Assembly (NCBI GenBank): GCA_945900785.1
Contig: CAMDJM010000032.1
Location: 1-48,024 of the forward strand
Length of the DNA: 48,024 nucleotides
Origin: Akkermansia muciniphila
GTDB taxonomy: Bacteria; Verrucomicrobiota; Verrucomicrobiia; Verrucomicrobiales; V1-33
Direction of reading: 5' to 3'
A program made the translations under genes and the position numbers. The notes under the pieces were generated by a model, which was given only the letters and a program-made list of their open reading frames with translations, had not been told where the DNA came from and did not search any database. How positions within the stretch are numbered: the stretch's first letter is position 1; every line of letters begins with the position of its first letter. Positions 1 through 6,323 of the stretch are shown one piece after another.

Positions 1-238
1 CCGGGGTGGGAAAGATCTCAAAAAGTCACCCCTTTATTTTCACGAAAAGAACCCAGTGAATAAAAGACCGGGCAATTCAAAAATATATATATTTATTCGT
101 AATTACCATAGCCCAACCTTGGAAACTTAAGTCAGACAGGCTGCTAGAAAGACAAGACGGGGGAGTTGTCGGATTTTCATAGCTGAAAGGAACGGTGGGA
201 TTGTAGCGGTTTCCTGACGGGTAAGGAGGAAAATACTG

Positions 239-313
239 ATGTGGCGTCAGGCGGCTTTAGGTGGTTCGGACACCCTACCCGGAAACAGCGTTCAATTTGT
301 AAAGCGGATGTAA
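239..313 (+). CDS. Possible 24-aa small ORF with strong ribosome binding site
   Basis: ATG at 239 lies about nine bases after a near-perfect Shine-Dalgarno sequence (AAGGAGG, 223-229), and the frame closes at TAA 311-313. The peptide begins MWRQAALGG and ends VKRM. It has no signal peptide, membrane segment or known motif. It could be a small protein, a leader peptide, the 5' remnant of a lost gene, or chance. The only support is the ribosome binding site and its spacing. Confidence 0.22.
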   Translation: MWRQAALGGSDTLPGNSVQFVKRM

Positions 314-484
314 AGCTGCACAACGCCGCCGCAGGTGACAATCCGTTCACCTCCGGAGGGAAGGTGACTGTGCGTCAGCCGTCAGCCAAGAGCCTTGGTT
401 GCGGGTTCACTTTGCCAACCTGTCCCTGGCAAATTATGATGGAGGTGGTTTTTCTTCCAGGAAAGCCCAATGGCATACCCGTCC

Positions 485-516
485 TGCTGACGGCGTATTG
501 TGCTGACGGCGTATTG
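485..516. repeat. Perfect 16-bp tandem duplication
   Basis: TGCTGACGGCGTATTG occurs twice with no spacer (485-500 and 501-516), just beyond the 3' end of sufD. It is probably a slippage duplication. No function is apparent. Confidence 0.85.
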
Positions 517-578
517 GAGTGCTACTCAGACTTGGGGCGCTGTGTTAAAGCGGCGTCGCGTGATTCTTTTTGCGGCGG

Positions 579-1898
579 TCAGGCCTGGGCAGCGAAGCGG
601 GATTCGATAGCAGTGGTGAGGATGGCTTCGATGGCGTCGTGACCGACTTTGGTGGTGACTTCGTTGGCGAAGCCGACGGCGATGAGGCGGGCGGCATCGG
701 GGCGGGAGATGCCGCGGGATTCGAAGTAGAAGAGTTCGTCCTCGGCAATGCGCCCGGTGGTGCTGCCGTGACTGCATTTGACCTGGTCGGCGTTGATTTC
801 GAGGCCGGGCATGGAGTTGGCCTCGCAGGTGTCGCTGAGGAGAAGGTTGCGGCACTTTTGATAGGCATCGGTGCCTTGTGCGCCGTCATCGACTTTGATG
901 AGCCCGGCGAAGATGGTTTTGGCGGTGTCGAAGAGGACGTTTTTGTAGAGGAGATCGCTGTAGCTGTTCGGGCTGAGGTGATCCTGAAGCGTGCGTTGGT
1001 CGATCTCCTGATTTCCAGCGGCGAGGGCGACGCTGAACATTTCGCTTCGGCTGCCGGGGCCGGTGAGGAGGCTGCGGCACTCGGTGCGGGTCCAGCCGGC
1101 GGCGAGGTTGAAGAGGCTGTGGCGCACGCTGGCATCGCGGCCCGTCGAGACGGTGGACAGGTGGATGGATTTGCTGGCGGCGTTCCGCTGATTGAGCAGG
1201 GCGTAGTTGATCGCGGAGGCGTCCGCGGCGATGATCTGGGCGGCACCGAGGCTGAAGCCGGCGGTGTCGTCCTGGCTGAGGTGGTGCTCGAGGACGGTGA
1301 CCTTGGCGTGGTGTTCCGTCAGGATGATGGTGCGGGGGAAGGCGGCGCTGTTTTCGCCGGTGAGCCAATGGATGATTTCGACCGGGTCGGCGATTTCGGT
1401 GTTGGCAGGGACGATGATAACGACGGCGTCGCGCAACTGGGCCTGGTGGAGGGCGGCGAATTTTTCGCTGCCAAGGCCGGTGCTGGTCGTGGTGAGGATG
1501 GATTCGAGGCGATCGCCGTGCTGGGCGAGGGCTTCGGTAAGGGTGAGGACTTGGACGGCGGGATCGGTGATGTCCTTGCTGACGAGGGTATCGTTCACAA
1601 AGACGAGCCGGGCAGCGGTTTTTTCCAGGGTGCTGGCGGGGGCAGGCGTGGGAGCGGATGCGCCGTCGGGGCTGCCGGTAGGCGCGGTGAAGGCGTCGAA
1701 AGAGAGGAGCTTCAGGTCCGCAAAGCGCCAGGATTCATCGCGGCGGCCCGGCATGGGCAGGTTGGTAAAAGATTCCCATGCGGTGCGCTGGGATTGGACG
1801 AACCACGCGGGCAGGCCGGCATGATTCCACGACGGGGCATCAAGAAATACAGATCTCACAAAGGGGGTTGGGGGTGATTCGAGGGTGACGGGGGACAT
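579..1898 (-). CDS. sufD: Fe-S cluster assembly scaffold subunit SufD
   Basis: SufD partners with SufB and the ATPase SufC in the cytoplasmic SufBCD scaffold that builds iron-sulfur clusters. The 439-residue product has the usual SufD length. It shows the central beta-helix region with LTGENSAAFPRTIIL at about 176-190 and the conserved C-terminal block KCSHGSTTGRIAEDELFYFESRGI at about 370-393, including the cysteine/histidine KCSHG element shared by SufB and SufD, then an RLIAVGFANEV-type tail. It is the last gene of the suf set on the minus strand. About 220 bp holding a repeat and small ORFs separates it from sufB's neighbour. Family assignment is secure; whether it is co-transcribed with sufB is inferred. 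Confidence 0.95.
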   Translation of the reverse strand: MSPVTLESPPTPFVRSVFLDAPSWNHAGLPAWFVQSQRTAWESFTNLPMPGRRDESWRFADLKLLSFDAFTAPTGSPDGASAPTPAPASTLEKTAARLVFVNDTLVSKDITDPAVQVLTLTEALAQHGDRLESILTTTSTGLGSEKFAALHQAQLRDAVVIIVPANTEIADPVEIIHWLTGENSAAFPRTIILTEHHAKVTVLEHHLSQDDTAGFSLGAAQIIAADASAINYALLNQRNAASKSIHLSTVSTGRDASVRHSLFNLAAGWTRTECRSLLTGPGSRSEMFSVALAAGNQEIDQRTLQDHLSPNSYSDLLYKNVLFDTAKTIFAGLIKVDDGAQGTDAYQKCRNLLLSDTCEANSMPGLEINADQVKCSHGSTTGRIAEDELFYFESRGISRPDAARLIAVGFANEVTTKVGHDAIEAILTTAIESRFAAQA

Positions 1899-1926
1899 GG
1901 GAAAAGGGGCGGGCGGGGGAAGGAGG

Positions 1927-2124
1927 TCAGAAGTCAGCGGTCAGAGTGAGGAGGGCGGACATTCTGTCCGCGCGGCACGGGTCGACAGAATGTCGACCCT
2001 CCTCAGGGGTCCACCGTGCCAGGTTGGCATGCACCCTGTCTATCAATTCGGGCTGGGCACGGAACCGCGCGGCGATGATGCGGTGCGTCACCAAGCTGCG
2101 GCGGTCGATGTCCTGTTGGTTCAT
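1927..2124 (-). CDS. Small ORF whose 3' part is a palindromic repeat
   Basis: A 65-aa reading frame. The first ~40 residues look like a real small protein, with a helical segment (LVTHRIIAARFRAQPELIDRV... ending LARW) resembling the short helical proteins often found beside toxin genes; I cannot assign a family. Its ATG overlaps the stop of the upstream membrane ORF as ATGA (2121-2124), the classic coupling arrangement. From about residue 43 the frame runs into the palindromic repeat at 1949-2004, so the C-terminus (GRHSVDPCRADRMS...) is repeat-encoded. The original C-terminus has probably been lost or replaced. Confidence 0.45.
   Translation of the reverse strand: MNQQDIDRRSLVTHRIIAARFRAQPELIDRVHANLARWTPEEGRHSVDPCRADRMSALLTLTADF
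1949..2004. repeat. Cloverleaf-type palindromic element
   Basis: The outer arms GAGGAGGG (1949-1956) and CCCTCCTC (1997-2004) are perfect inverted repeats. Inside are two complete small hairpins, GCGGACA-TTC-TGTCCGC and GTCGACA-GAA-TGTCGAC. Because their cores, GACATTCTGTC and GACAGAATGTC, are also reverse complements of each other, the element can instead fold as one long imperfect hairpin. This resembles REP/BIME-type or small non-autonomous elements. It overlaps the 3' part of the small ORF at 1927-2124. Confidence 0.85.
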
Positions 2125-2390
2125 GGCTTGCTGCTGGGAATTTGACGATCGGGAAGAATGCGGGAAATCCGTTCGTTTACGCGTTCATTGCTTTTTAGGA
2201 GTCGCAGATGATTCCGTTTTACCTCGCCGGCACTTTTGAATACCAAGCGGAATAAAAAGGCGGACATGAACAACATGGAAAGCCAACCGGTGATTAGAGG
2301 CCAACGATTCAGCGAATGGAACAATCCTGCGGTCAGCAGACCGAAAAACAGGAGCCACAGAGCTTTTCGAGCAATTTTTTCGGCAGACAT
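2121..2390 (-). CDS. Small two-helix membrane protein
   Basis: An 89-aa protein not recognised as a named family. Residues ~10-25 (ALWLLFFGLLTAGLF) and ~31-51 (PLITGWLSMLFMSAFLFRLVF) are predicted membrane helices. They are followed by a basic, probably cytoplasmic tail (KSAGEVKRNHLRLLKSNERV). The stop overlaps the next start as ATGA, implying translational coupling with the small ORF at 1927-2124. It lies 38 bp downstream of sufB, so it is probably on the suf transcript. Nothing in its sequence ties it to cluster assembly. Confidence 0.6.
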   Translation of the reverse strand: MSAEKIARKALWLLFFGLLTAGLFHSLNRWPLITGWLSMLFMSAFLFRLVFKSAGEVKRNHLRLLKSNERVNERISRILPDRQIPSSKP

Positions 2391-2428
2391 CCCGGTTACT
2401 TCAATTGAGATAAATAGCGGCTCGTTGG

Positions 2429-3871
2429 CTAACCAACCGACCCTTCCATTTCCAAATCAATCAGCCGCTTCAATTCCACGCTGTATTCCATGGGGAATTC
2501 CCGCACCAAATCGTTGACGAAACCGTTCACGGAAAGACTCATGGCTTCGCCTTCGCTGAGGCCGCGTTGCTGCATGTAGAAGACCTGTTCCGCGCTGACC
2601 TGGCTGACGCTGGCTTCGTGCTGGGTGGCGTGCTGGTTGCCGCGGACGGTGATGGCGGGGTAGGTGTCGGTGCGGCTGTGGGAGTTGATGAGCAGGGCGT
2701 CGCACTCAGTGTTGTTTTTGCAGCCTTTGAGATGCTTCGGAATGTGGACCTGGCCGCGGTAGGTGCTGCGGCCGGTTCCGACACTGATGGATTTGCTGAC
2801 AACGTTGGAGGTGGTTTCGTCGGCGGCGTGGATCATTTTTGCCCCGGTGTCCTGGTGCTGGCCGTTGTTGGCGAGGGCGATGCTGATGACTTCGCCGCGG
2901 GCGCGTTTGCCCTTCATGATCACCCCCGGATATTTCATGGTGAGGCGGCTGCCGATGTTGCAGTCGATCCATTTCACCTCGGCGTCCTCGTGGGCGATGC
3001 CGCGTTTGGTGACGAGGTTGAAGACATTATTGGACCAGTTCTGGACGGTGACGTATTGGATCTTCGCCCCCTTCATGGCGACCAGTTCGACGACCGCGCT
3101 GTGAAGGGTGCTGGTGGTGAACTTCGGCGCGGTGCAGCCTTCCATATACATCACTTCCGCGCCTTCATCGACGATGATGAGGGTGCGCTCAAACTGGCCG
3201 AAGTTTTCGGAGTTGATGCGGAAGTAAGCCTGGAGCGGATGCTTCACTTTGACGCCTTTGGGCACGTAGATGAAGGAACCGCCGGAGAAGACGGCGCTGT
3301 TGAGGGCGGAGAATTTGTTGTCGCCGGTGGGAATGACTTTGCCGAACCAGGGGCGGAAGATCTCGGCGTGTTCCTTGAGGCCTTCGGTGCTGTTGACGAA
3401 GATGACACCCTGGTCGCTGACGGCCTTTTGGATGTTGGAATAGGCGGCTTCGCTGTCAAATTGCGCTTCCACGCCGGCGAGGAATTTCCGCTCCTGCTCG
3501 GGGATGCCGAGGCGCTCGAAGGTTTGCTTCATTTCTTCCGGCACATCGTCCCAGGAGCGGGCGGGGGTGGAGCCGCTGCTGAGGTAATAGCGGATTTTGC
3601 TGAAGTCGATGTTCTCCAGGTCCTTGGTGGCCCAGTTGGTGGGCATGGGTTTTTCCCAAAAGACCTTGAGGGCACGCTTCCGGAAATCGCGGACCCAGTC
3701 GGGATCGTTTTTGACGTCCGAGATGTAGTCGATGGTGGCCTCGCTCAGGCCTACGCCGGCATCGAATTTGTGATTTTCCGGGTAGGAAAAGTCACCGGCG
3801 GTGCGGTCGATATCGACCGCCTGCATCGTGGCGGTGTCGAGGTCGGAATCGGGGATGAGGGTGGAGTTCAT
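2429..3871 (-). CDS. sufB: Fe-S cluster assembly scaffold subunit SufB
   Basis: SufB is the core scaffold of the SufBCD complex on which nascent clusters form. From the ATG at 3871 the product is 480 aa, the normal SufB length. A longer frame to 3958 adds 29 residues antiparallel to the hicA 3' end and lacks family support. Recognisable blocks are the N-terminal YPENHKF/GLSEATI region, [12 protein letters not shown], the [24 protein letters not shown] beta-helix strand, [21 protein letters not shown], and the C-terminal [22 protein letters not shown] segment with the conserved Cys. Only 7 bp separate it from the hicA stop, so the toxin-antitoxin genes share its transcriptional path. No clear Shine-Dalgarno sequence precedes 3871. 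Confidence 0.96.
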   Translation of the reverse strand: MNSTLIPDSDLDTATMQAVDIDRTAGDFSYPENHKFDAGVGLSEATIDYISDVKNDPDWVRDFRKRALKVFWEKPMPTNWATKDLENIDFSKIRYYLSSGSTPARSWDDVPEEMKQTFERLGIPEQERKFLAGVEAQFDSEAAYSNIQKAVSDQGVIFVNSTEGLKEHAEIFRPWFGKVIPTGDNKFSALNSAVFSGGSFIYVPKGVKVKHPLQAYFRINSENFGQFERTLIIVDEGAEVMYMEGCTAPKFTTSTLHSAVVELVAMKGAKIQYVTVQNWSNNVFNLVTKRGIAHEDAEVKWIDCNIGSRLTMKYPGVIMKGKRARGEVISIALANNGQHQDTGAKMIHAADETTSNVVSKSISVGTGRSTYRGQVHIPKHLKGCKNNTECDALLINSHSRTDTYPAITVRGNQHATQHEASVSQVSAEQVFYMQQRGLSEGEAMSLSVNGFVNDLVREFPMEYSVELKRLIDLEMEGSVG

Positions 3872-3878
3872 TTTAAAG

Positions 3879-4064
3879 TCAGGGTTGGGAAATTTGAAGG
3901 TCGCGGCAGATTTTGCGGATGAGGAGGTCGTTGATTTCAGAATGTCTGGGAACAGCACTTCGGGTGCGATTTCCAGAATGACCCCACCAGGAGTGGTTTC
4001 CTCCTTCGCGGATGAGGTGACATTGGCATTGGTTTAGGTGTTGGATGAACTCCCGGCGCTTCAT
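3879..4064 (-). CDS. hicA: HicA-family mRNA interferase toxin
   Basis: HicA toxins are small double-stranded-RNA-binding-fold ribonucleases that cleave mRNA when freed from HicB. This 61-aa protein has the typical HicA layout: [10 protein letters not shown] start, then REGGNHSWW carrying the catalytic His (His24) and preceding glycines, then [21 protein letters not shown], which matches the family's VPRHxEI...KICKDL signature. The start overlaps the hicB stop as ATGA. The length is normal and no key residue is missing, so it is probably functional. It sits between sufC and sufB on the same strand, an unusual location. HicA-family assignment is confident; activity is inferred. Confidence 0.9.
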   Translation of the reverse strand: MKRREFIQHLNQCQCHLIREGGNHSWWGHSGNRTRSAVPRHSEINDLLIRKICRDLQISQP

Positions 4065-4276
4065 ACCGCCAGCGGCTCTTCAGTGTAGTTTTGACCGGCG
4101 GCAGCACGTGCGTCCTCCCTATTGAAAGCCAGCGCTTCCGTCAGGATTTCCTTCAGGGAGACGAGGAGTTCCGGCTTCGTCCGCTCTTGGGCGTTGACGC
4201 CGGGGATTTCTTCAATCCAGCCGACCCACCAGTCGTCGCGCTGGACGCAGATCGCTGTAAACGGTGAAGTGATCAT
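4061..4276 (-). CDS. hicB: HicB-family antitoxin
   Basis: The 71-aa protein begins MITSPFTAICVQRDDWWVGWIEEIPGVNAQ, matching the partially degraded RNase H-like fold of HicB (a strand, then WWVGWIEEIPGVNAQG-like). A helix follows (TKPELLVSLKEILTEALAF). It lacks a C-terminal HTH or RHH DNA-binding domain, like the short HicB type. It precedes hicA with a 4-bp ATGA overlap, so antitoxin is made first, the less common but known hicBA order. Without its own DNA-binding domain, autoregulation may depend on the suf promoter or on other factors (inference). Confidence 0.88.
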   Translation of the reverse strand: MITSPFTAICVQRDDWWVGWIEEIPGVNAQERTKPELLVSLKEILTEALAFNREDARAAAGQNYTEEPLAV

Positions 4277-4302
4277 ATTTTGGAAGTTCGTTTAACTGAA
4301 GG

Positions 4303-4338
4303 ATATGGCTTATGGAGCCTATAGGGCCTATTTTTTCT
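4303..4338. repeat. Degenerate 9-bp-period tandem repeat
   Basis: The hicB-sufC spacer contains successive 9-mers ATATGGCTT, ATGGAGCCT, ATAGGGCCT and ATTTTTTCT. Similar 9-bp-period tracts occur at 19027-19044, 29310-29327 and 38249-38275 in this window. Confidence 0.6.
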
Positions 4339-4342
4339 GGAG

Positions 4343-5089
4343 CTAGGCCGCCGCTTTGGTGAGCCAGTCGTAGCCGCGTTCTTCGAGTTCCAGAGCGAGA
4401 TCCGGGCCACCGGATTTGATGATCTGGCCGTCGGCCATGACGTGGACGACGTCGGGCTTGATATAATCGAGGAGGCGCTGGTAGTGGGTGATGAGGAGGA
4501 TGCCGCGGAGGCTGCTGCGCATGGCGTTGACGCCGTCGGAGACGATTTTGAGGGCGTCGATGTCGAGGCCGGAGTCGGTCTCGTCGAGGACCGCGTAGGT
4601 GGGCTGGAGCATGGCCATCTGGAGGATTTCGTTGCGCTTTTTCTCGCCGCCGGAGAAACCTTCGTTGACGCTGCGGCTGGTGAAGGAGCGGTCCATTCTC
4701 AGGAGGTCCATCTGGGCGTAGAGTTGTTTGTAAAAGGCGACGGCGTCGATGGGGGTGCCTTTGGGGAGACGGGCTTGAAGGGCGGCGCGGAGGAAGTTGG
4801 CGTTACTGACGCCGGGGATTTCCATGGGGTATTGGAAGGCAAGGAAGAAGCCGGCGCGGCTGCGCTCGTCGATCGGCATGGCGAGGAGGTCGAGACCATC
4901 CATCAGGACAGTGCCGCTGGTGACGGTGTAGTCTTCATGGCCGGCGAGCACTTTGCTGAGAGTGGATTTACCGGAACCGTTCGGCCCCATGATGGCGTGC
5001 ACCTGGCCTTTGGGAATGGTCAGGGTGAGGCCTTTGAGGATTTCTTTGTCGCCGATGCTGGCGTGGAGGTCTTTGATTTCGAGATGCAT
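4343..5089 (-). CDS. sufC: Fe-S cluster assembly ATPase SufC
   Basis: SufC is the ABC-type ATPase that drives conformational change in SufBCD. The 248-aa product has Walker [10 protein letters not shown] (about 36-44), the Q-loop region [11 protein letters not shown], the ABC signature [11 protein letters not shown], Walker [17 protein letters not shown], and the switch His in [13 protein letters not shown]. It contains no membrane segment, as expected of a soluble ABC protein. It lies 53 bp downstream of a Fur/PerR-type regulator and upstream of hicBA-sufB-sufD. No sufS, sufU or sufT is visible here. Confidence 0.97.
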   Translation of the reverse strand: MHLEIKDLHASIGDKEILKGLTLTIPKGQVHAIMGPNGSGKSTLSKVLAGHEDYTVTSGTVLMDGLDLLAMPIDERSRAGFFLAFQYPMEIPGVSNANFLRAALQARLPKGTPIDAVAFYKQLYAQMDLLRMDRSFTSRSVNEGFSGGEKKRNEILQMAMLQPTYAVLDETDSGLDIDALKIVSDGVNAMRSSLRGILLITHYQRLLDYIKPDVVHVMADGQIIKSGGPDLALELEERGYDWLTKAAA

Positions 5090-5142
5090 GGGGAAATGGG
5101 GAAATTGGAAAATGGGGAAATTAAAAAATTAGGGGGAGGTTT

Positions 5143-5613
5143 TTAGTTTTGGGGGGCTTTGGCGGATGGGGTGCAGGTGGGGCAGTGGCCGCGGAGGGCG
5201 ATTTCGGTGCGGTGGATGTGGGTGCCGGGGGGGAGAGCGAGGGCGGCCTGGAGGGCGCAGGGGTCGTGTATGGCGATGTCAGTGATGTGGCCGCAGGATT
5301 CGCAGTGGAAGTGGGCGTGATCTTCCAGATTCGGGCAGTAGCGGGAGGGAGAGCGGTCGAGATTCACCTGGCGGACGAGGCCACTGTGGGTGAGGGTCTC
5401 GAGGCAGTTGTAGACGGTGGCGAGGGAGATGCCGGGGACTTTTTCCTTCACGCGCATGAAGACCTCGGTGGCAGTGGGGTGGTCGCGCTGGGCGGTGAGG
5501 ACTTCAAAAACCTCACGCCGCTGCTTGGTGAGACGGAATTCGGGGCCGAGCGCGAGGCCGCCTTCGCCCGACGGAGTGAGGTCGGTGGGATCAGGGAAAT
5601 TCTTACGGGCCAT
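5143..5613 (-). CDS. Fur/PerR-family metal-responsive transcriptional regulator
   Basis: Fur-family repressors pair an N-terminal winged helix with a C-terminal metal-binding dimerisation domain. The product shows FRLTKQRREVFEVLTAQRDHPTATEVFMRVKE (DNA-binding helices), SLATVYNCLETL (recognition helix), YCPNLEDHAHFHCESCG (sensor-site histidines and the first CxxC), and a final CPTC, so a structural Zn(Cys)4 site is complete. I chose the ATG at 5613 (MARKNF, 156 aa) over a TTG at 5646, which adds 11 residues. As the first gene of the suf direction it probably senses iron or peroxide and controls suf. Whether it is Fur- or PerR-like cannot be settled by eye. Confidence 0.92.
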   Translation of the reverse strand: MARKNFPDPTDLTPSGEGGLALGPEFRLTKQRREVFEVLTAQRDHPTATEVFMRVKEKVPGISLATVYNCLETLTHSGLVRQVNLDRSPSRYCPNLEDHAHFHCESCGHITDIAIHDPCALQAALALPPGTHIHRTEIALRGHCPTCTPSAKAPQN

Positions 5614-5645
5614 GGCAGAGAGTAGGAAGGAAGTTTTCTTTATCA

Positions 5646-5656
5646 AGAACTATTCT
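5646..5656. promoter_or_regulatory. Candidate operator upstream of the Fur-family gene
   Basis: AGAA-CTA-TTCT, a small inverted repeat in an AT-rich patch between the divergent Fur-family and GNAT genes, about 33 bp before the ATG at 5613. It could be an autoregulatory site but does not clearly match a canonical Fur or Per box. Confidence 0.2.
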
Positions 5657-5734
5657 AATTAAGATACGCCAAGAGTCCCGTCAGGGAAGCAGCCAAGGCA
5701 GCGCATCGGCCTTTCGCCCCGCTGGATCGGCGGC

Positions 5735-6277
5735 ATGGTCTGGGGAATGACCGCCCGTTTCCCCTCTGGTAGGATCCGCCGCGCCTCCCTGGCGGATGTG
5801 CCGGTGCTGGCGGCGCTGAATGTTCAGACCTGGCGGGAGACTTACCGGGGACTGCTGCCGGAGGCGCTGCTGGACAGGGATGGGGCGCTCGCGGAGTGGC
5901 AGCGCACCTGGCAGACAGTGCTGCAATATGCGGGGCCACTGGATCTGGTCTTTTTGCTGGAAGATCCAGAGGGCCTGGCGGTCGGATATGCCAGTGCGGG
6001 TCCGGCGCGGGAGTCTGCCATGGGATACGGGGCGGAAGTTTACACTCTTTACCTGTTGAAGGAGGCCCAGGGACGTGGGTGGGGGCGGGAGCTTTGGCAG
6101 GCGCTGCTGGACCATTGGGAAGGGCGGGCGTTTTATCTGTGGTCCCATGCGGCAAATCCGGTGTCAGGATTATATGAGCACCTGGGCGGCCGGAAAATCG
6201 CCGCCCGGCAGGCGCGGTGGGGTGAGGTGACCTACCCGGAATTGGCCTGGGGCTTTGGCACGCCGGGGGTGCCGTGA
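5735..6277 (+). CDS. GNAT-family N-acetyltransferase
   Basis: A 180-aa acetyl-CoA-dependent transferase of unknown substrate. After a short leader come IRRASLADVPVLAALNVQTWRETYRGLLPEALL (GNAT alpha1-alpha2 with the frequent WRETYRGLLP motif), the VFLLEDPEGLAVGYAS strand, and YTLYLLKEAQGRGWGRELWQALLDHW, whose QGRGWG is the pyrophosphate-binding Q/RxxGxG/A motif. The C-terminal part (FYLWSHAANPVSGLYEHLGGRKI) completes the fold. ATG 5747 is an alternative start with a GGGGA just before it. It is divergent from the Fur-family gene. Confidence 0.9.
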   Translation: MVWGMTARFPSGRIRRASLADVPVLAALNVQTWRETYRGLLPEALLDRDGALAEWQRTWQTVLQYAGPLDLVFLLEDPEGLAVGYASAGPARESAMGYGAEVYTLYLLKEAQGRGWGRELWQALLDHWEGRAFYLWSHAANPVSGLYEHLGGRKIAARQARWGEVTYPELAWGFGTPGVP

Positions 6278-6323
6278 TGGAGTGGAGGTGTGTTGAGGCC
6301 GGACCAGGGATGAAACCGCTGAA

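Larger units (their letters stand above)
1..578. other. Left-edge stretch without a convincing gene
   Basis: This stretch precedes the 3' end of sufD, which lies on the minus strand. It has an AT-rich patch at about 80-105 that could be a promoter, a good Shine-Dalgarno-like AAGGAGG at 223-229 in front of a very short ORF, and a 16-bp tandem duplication. A longer plus-strand reading frame from GTG 241 runs antisense into sufD, has no recognisable motif and is probably a shadow. No tRNA-like or terminator structure was seen. Confidence 0.5.

Noticed and set aside
241..642. 133-aa plus-strand frame from GTG 241
   Set aside because: It runs into sufD antisense, has no motif, and the good ribosome binding site serves ATG 239 in another frame.
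570..1877. Long plus-strand frame antisense to sufD
   Set aside because: Glycine/valine/aspartate-rich shadow of the minus-strand gene with no domain; many similar antisense frames occur (for example 2567-3922, 4442-5146, 19955-22099, 42588-44252, 44623-45645) and are explained by high GC at codon position 3.
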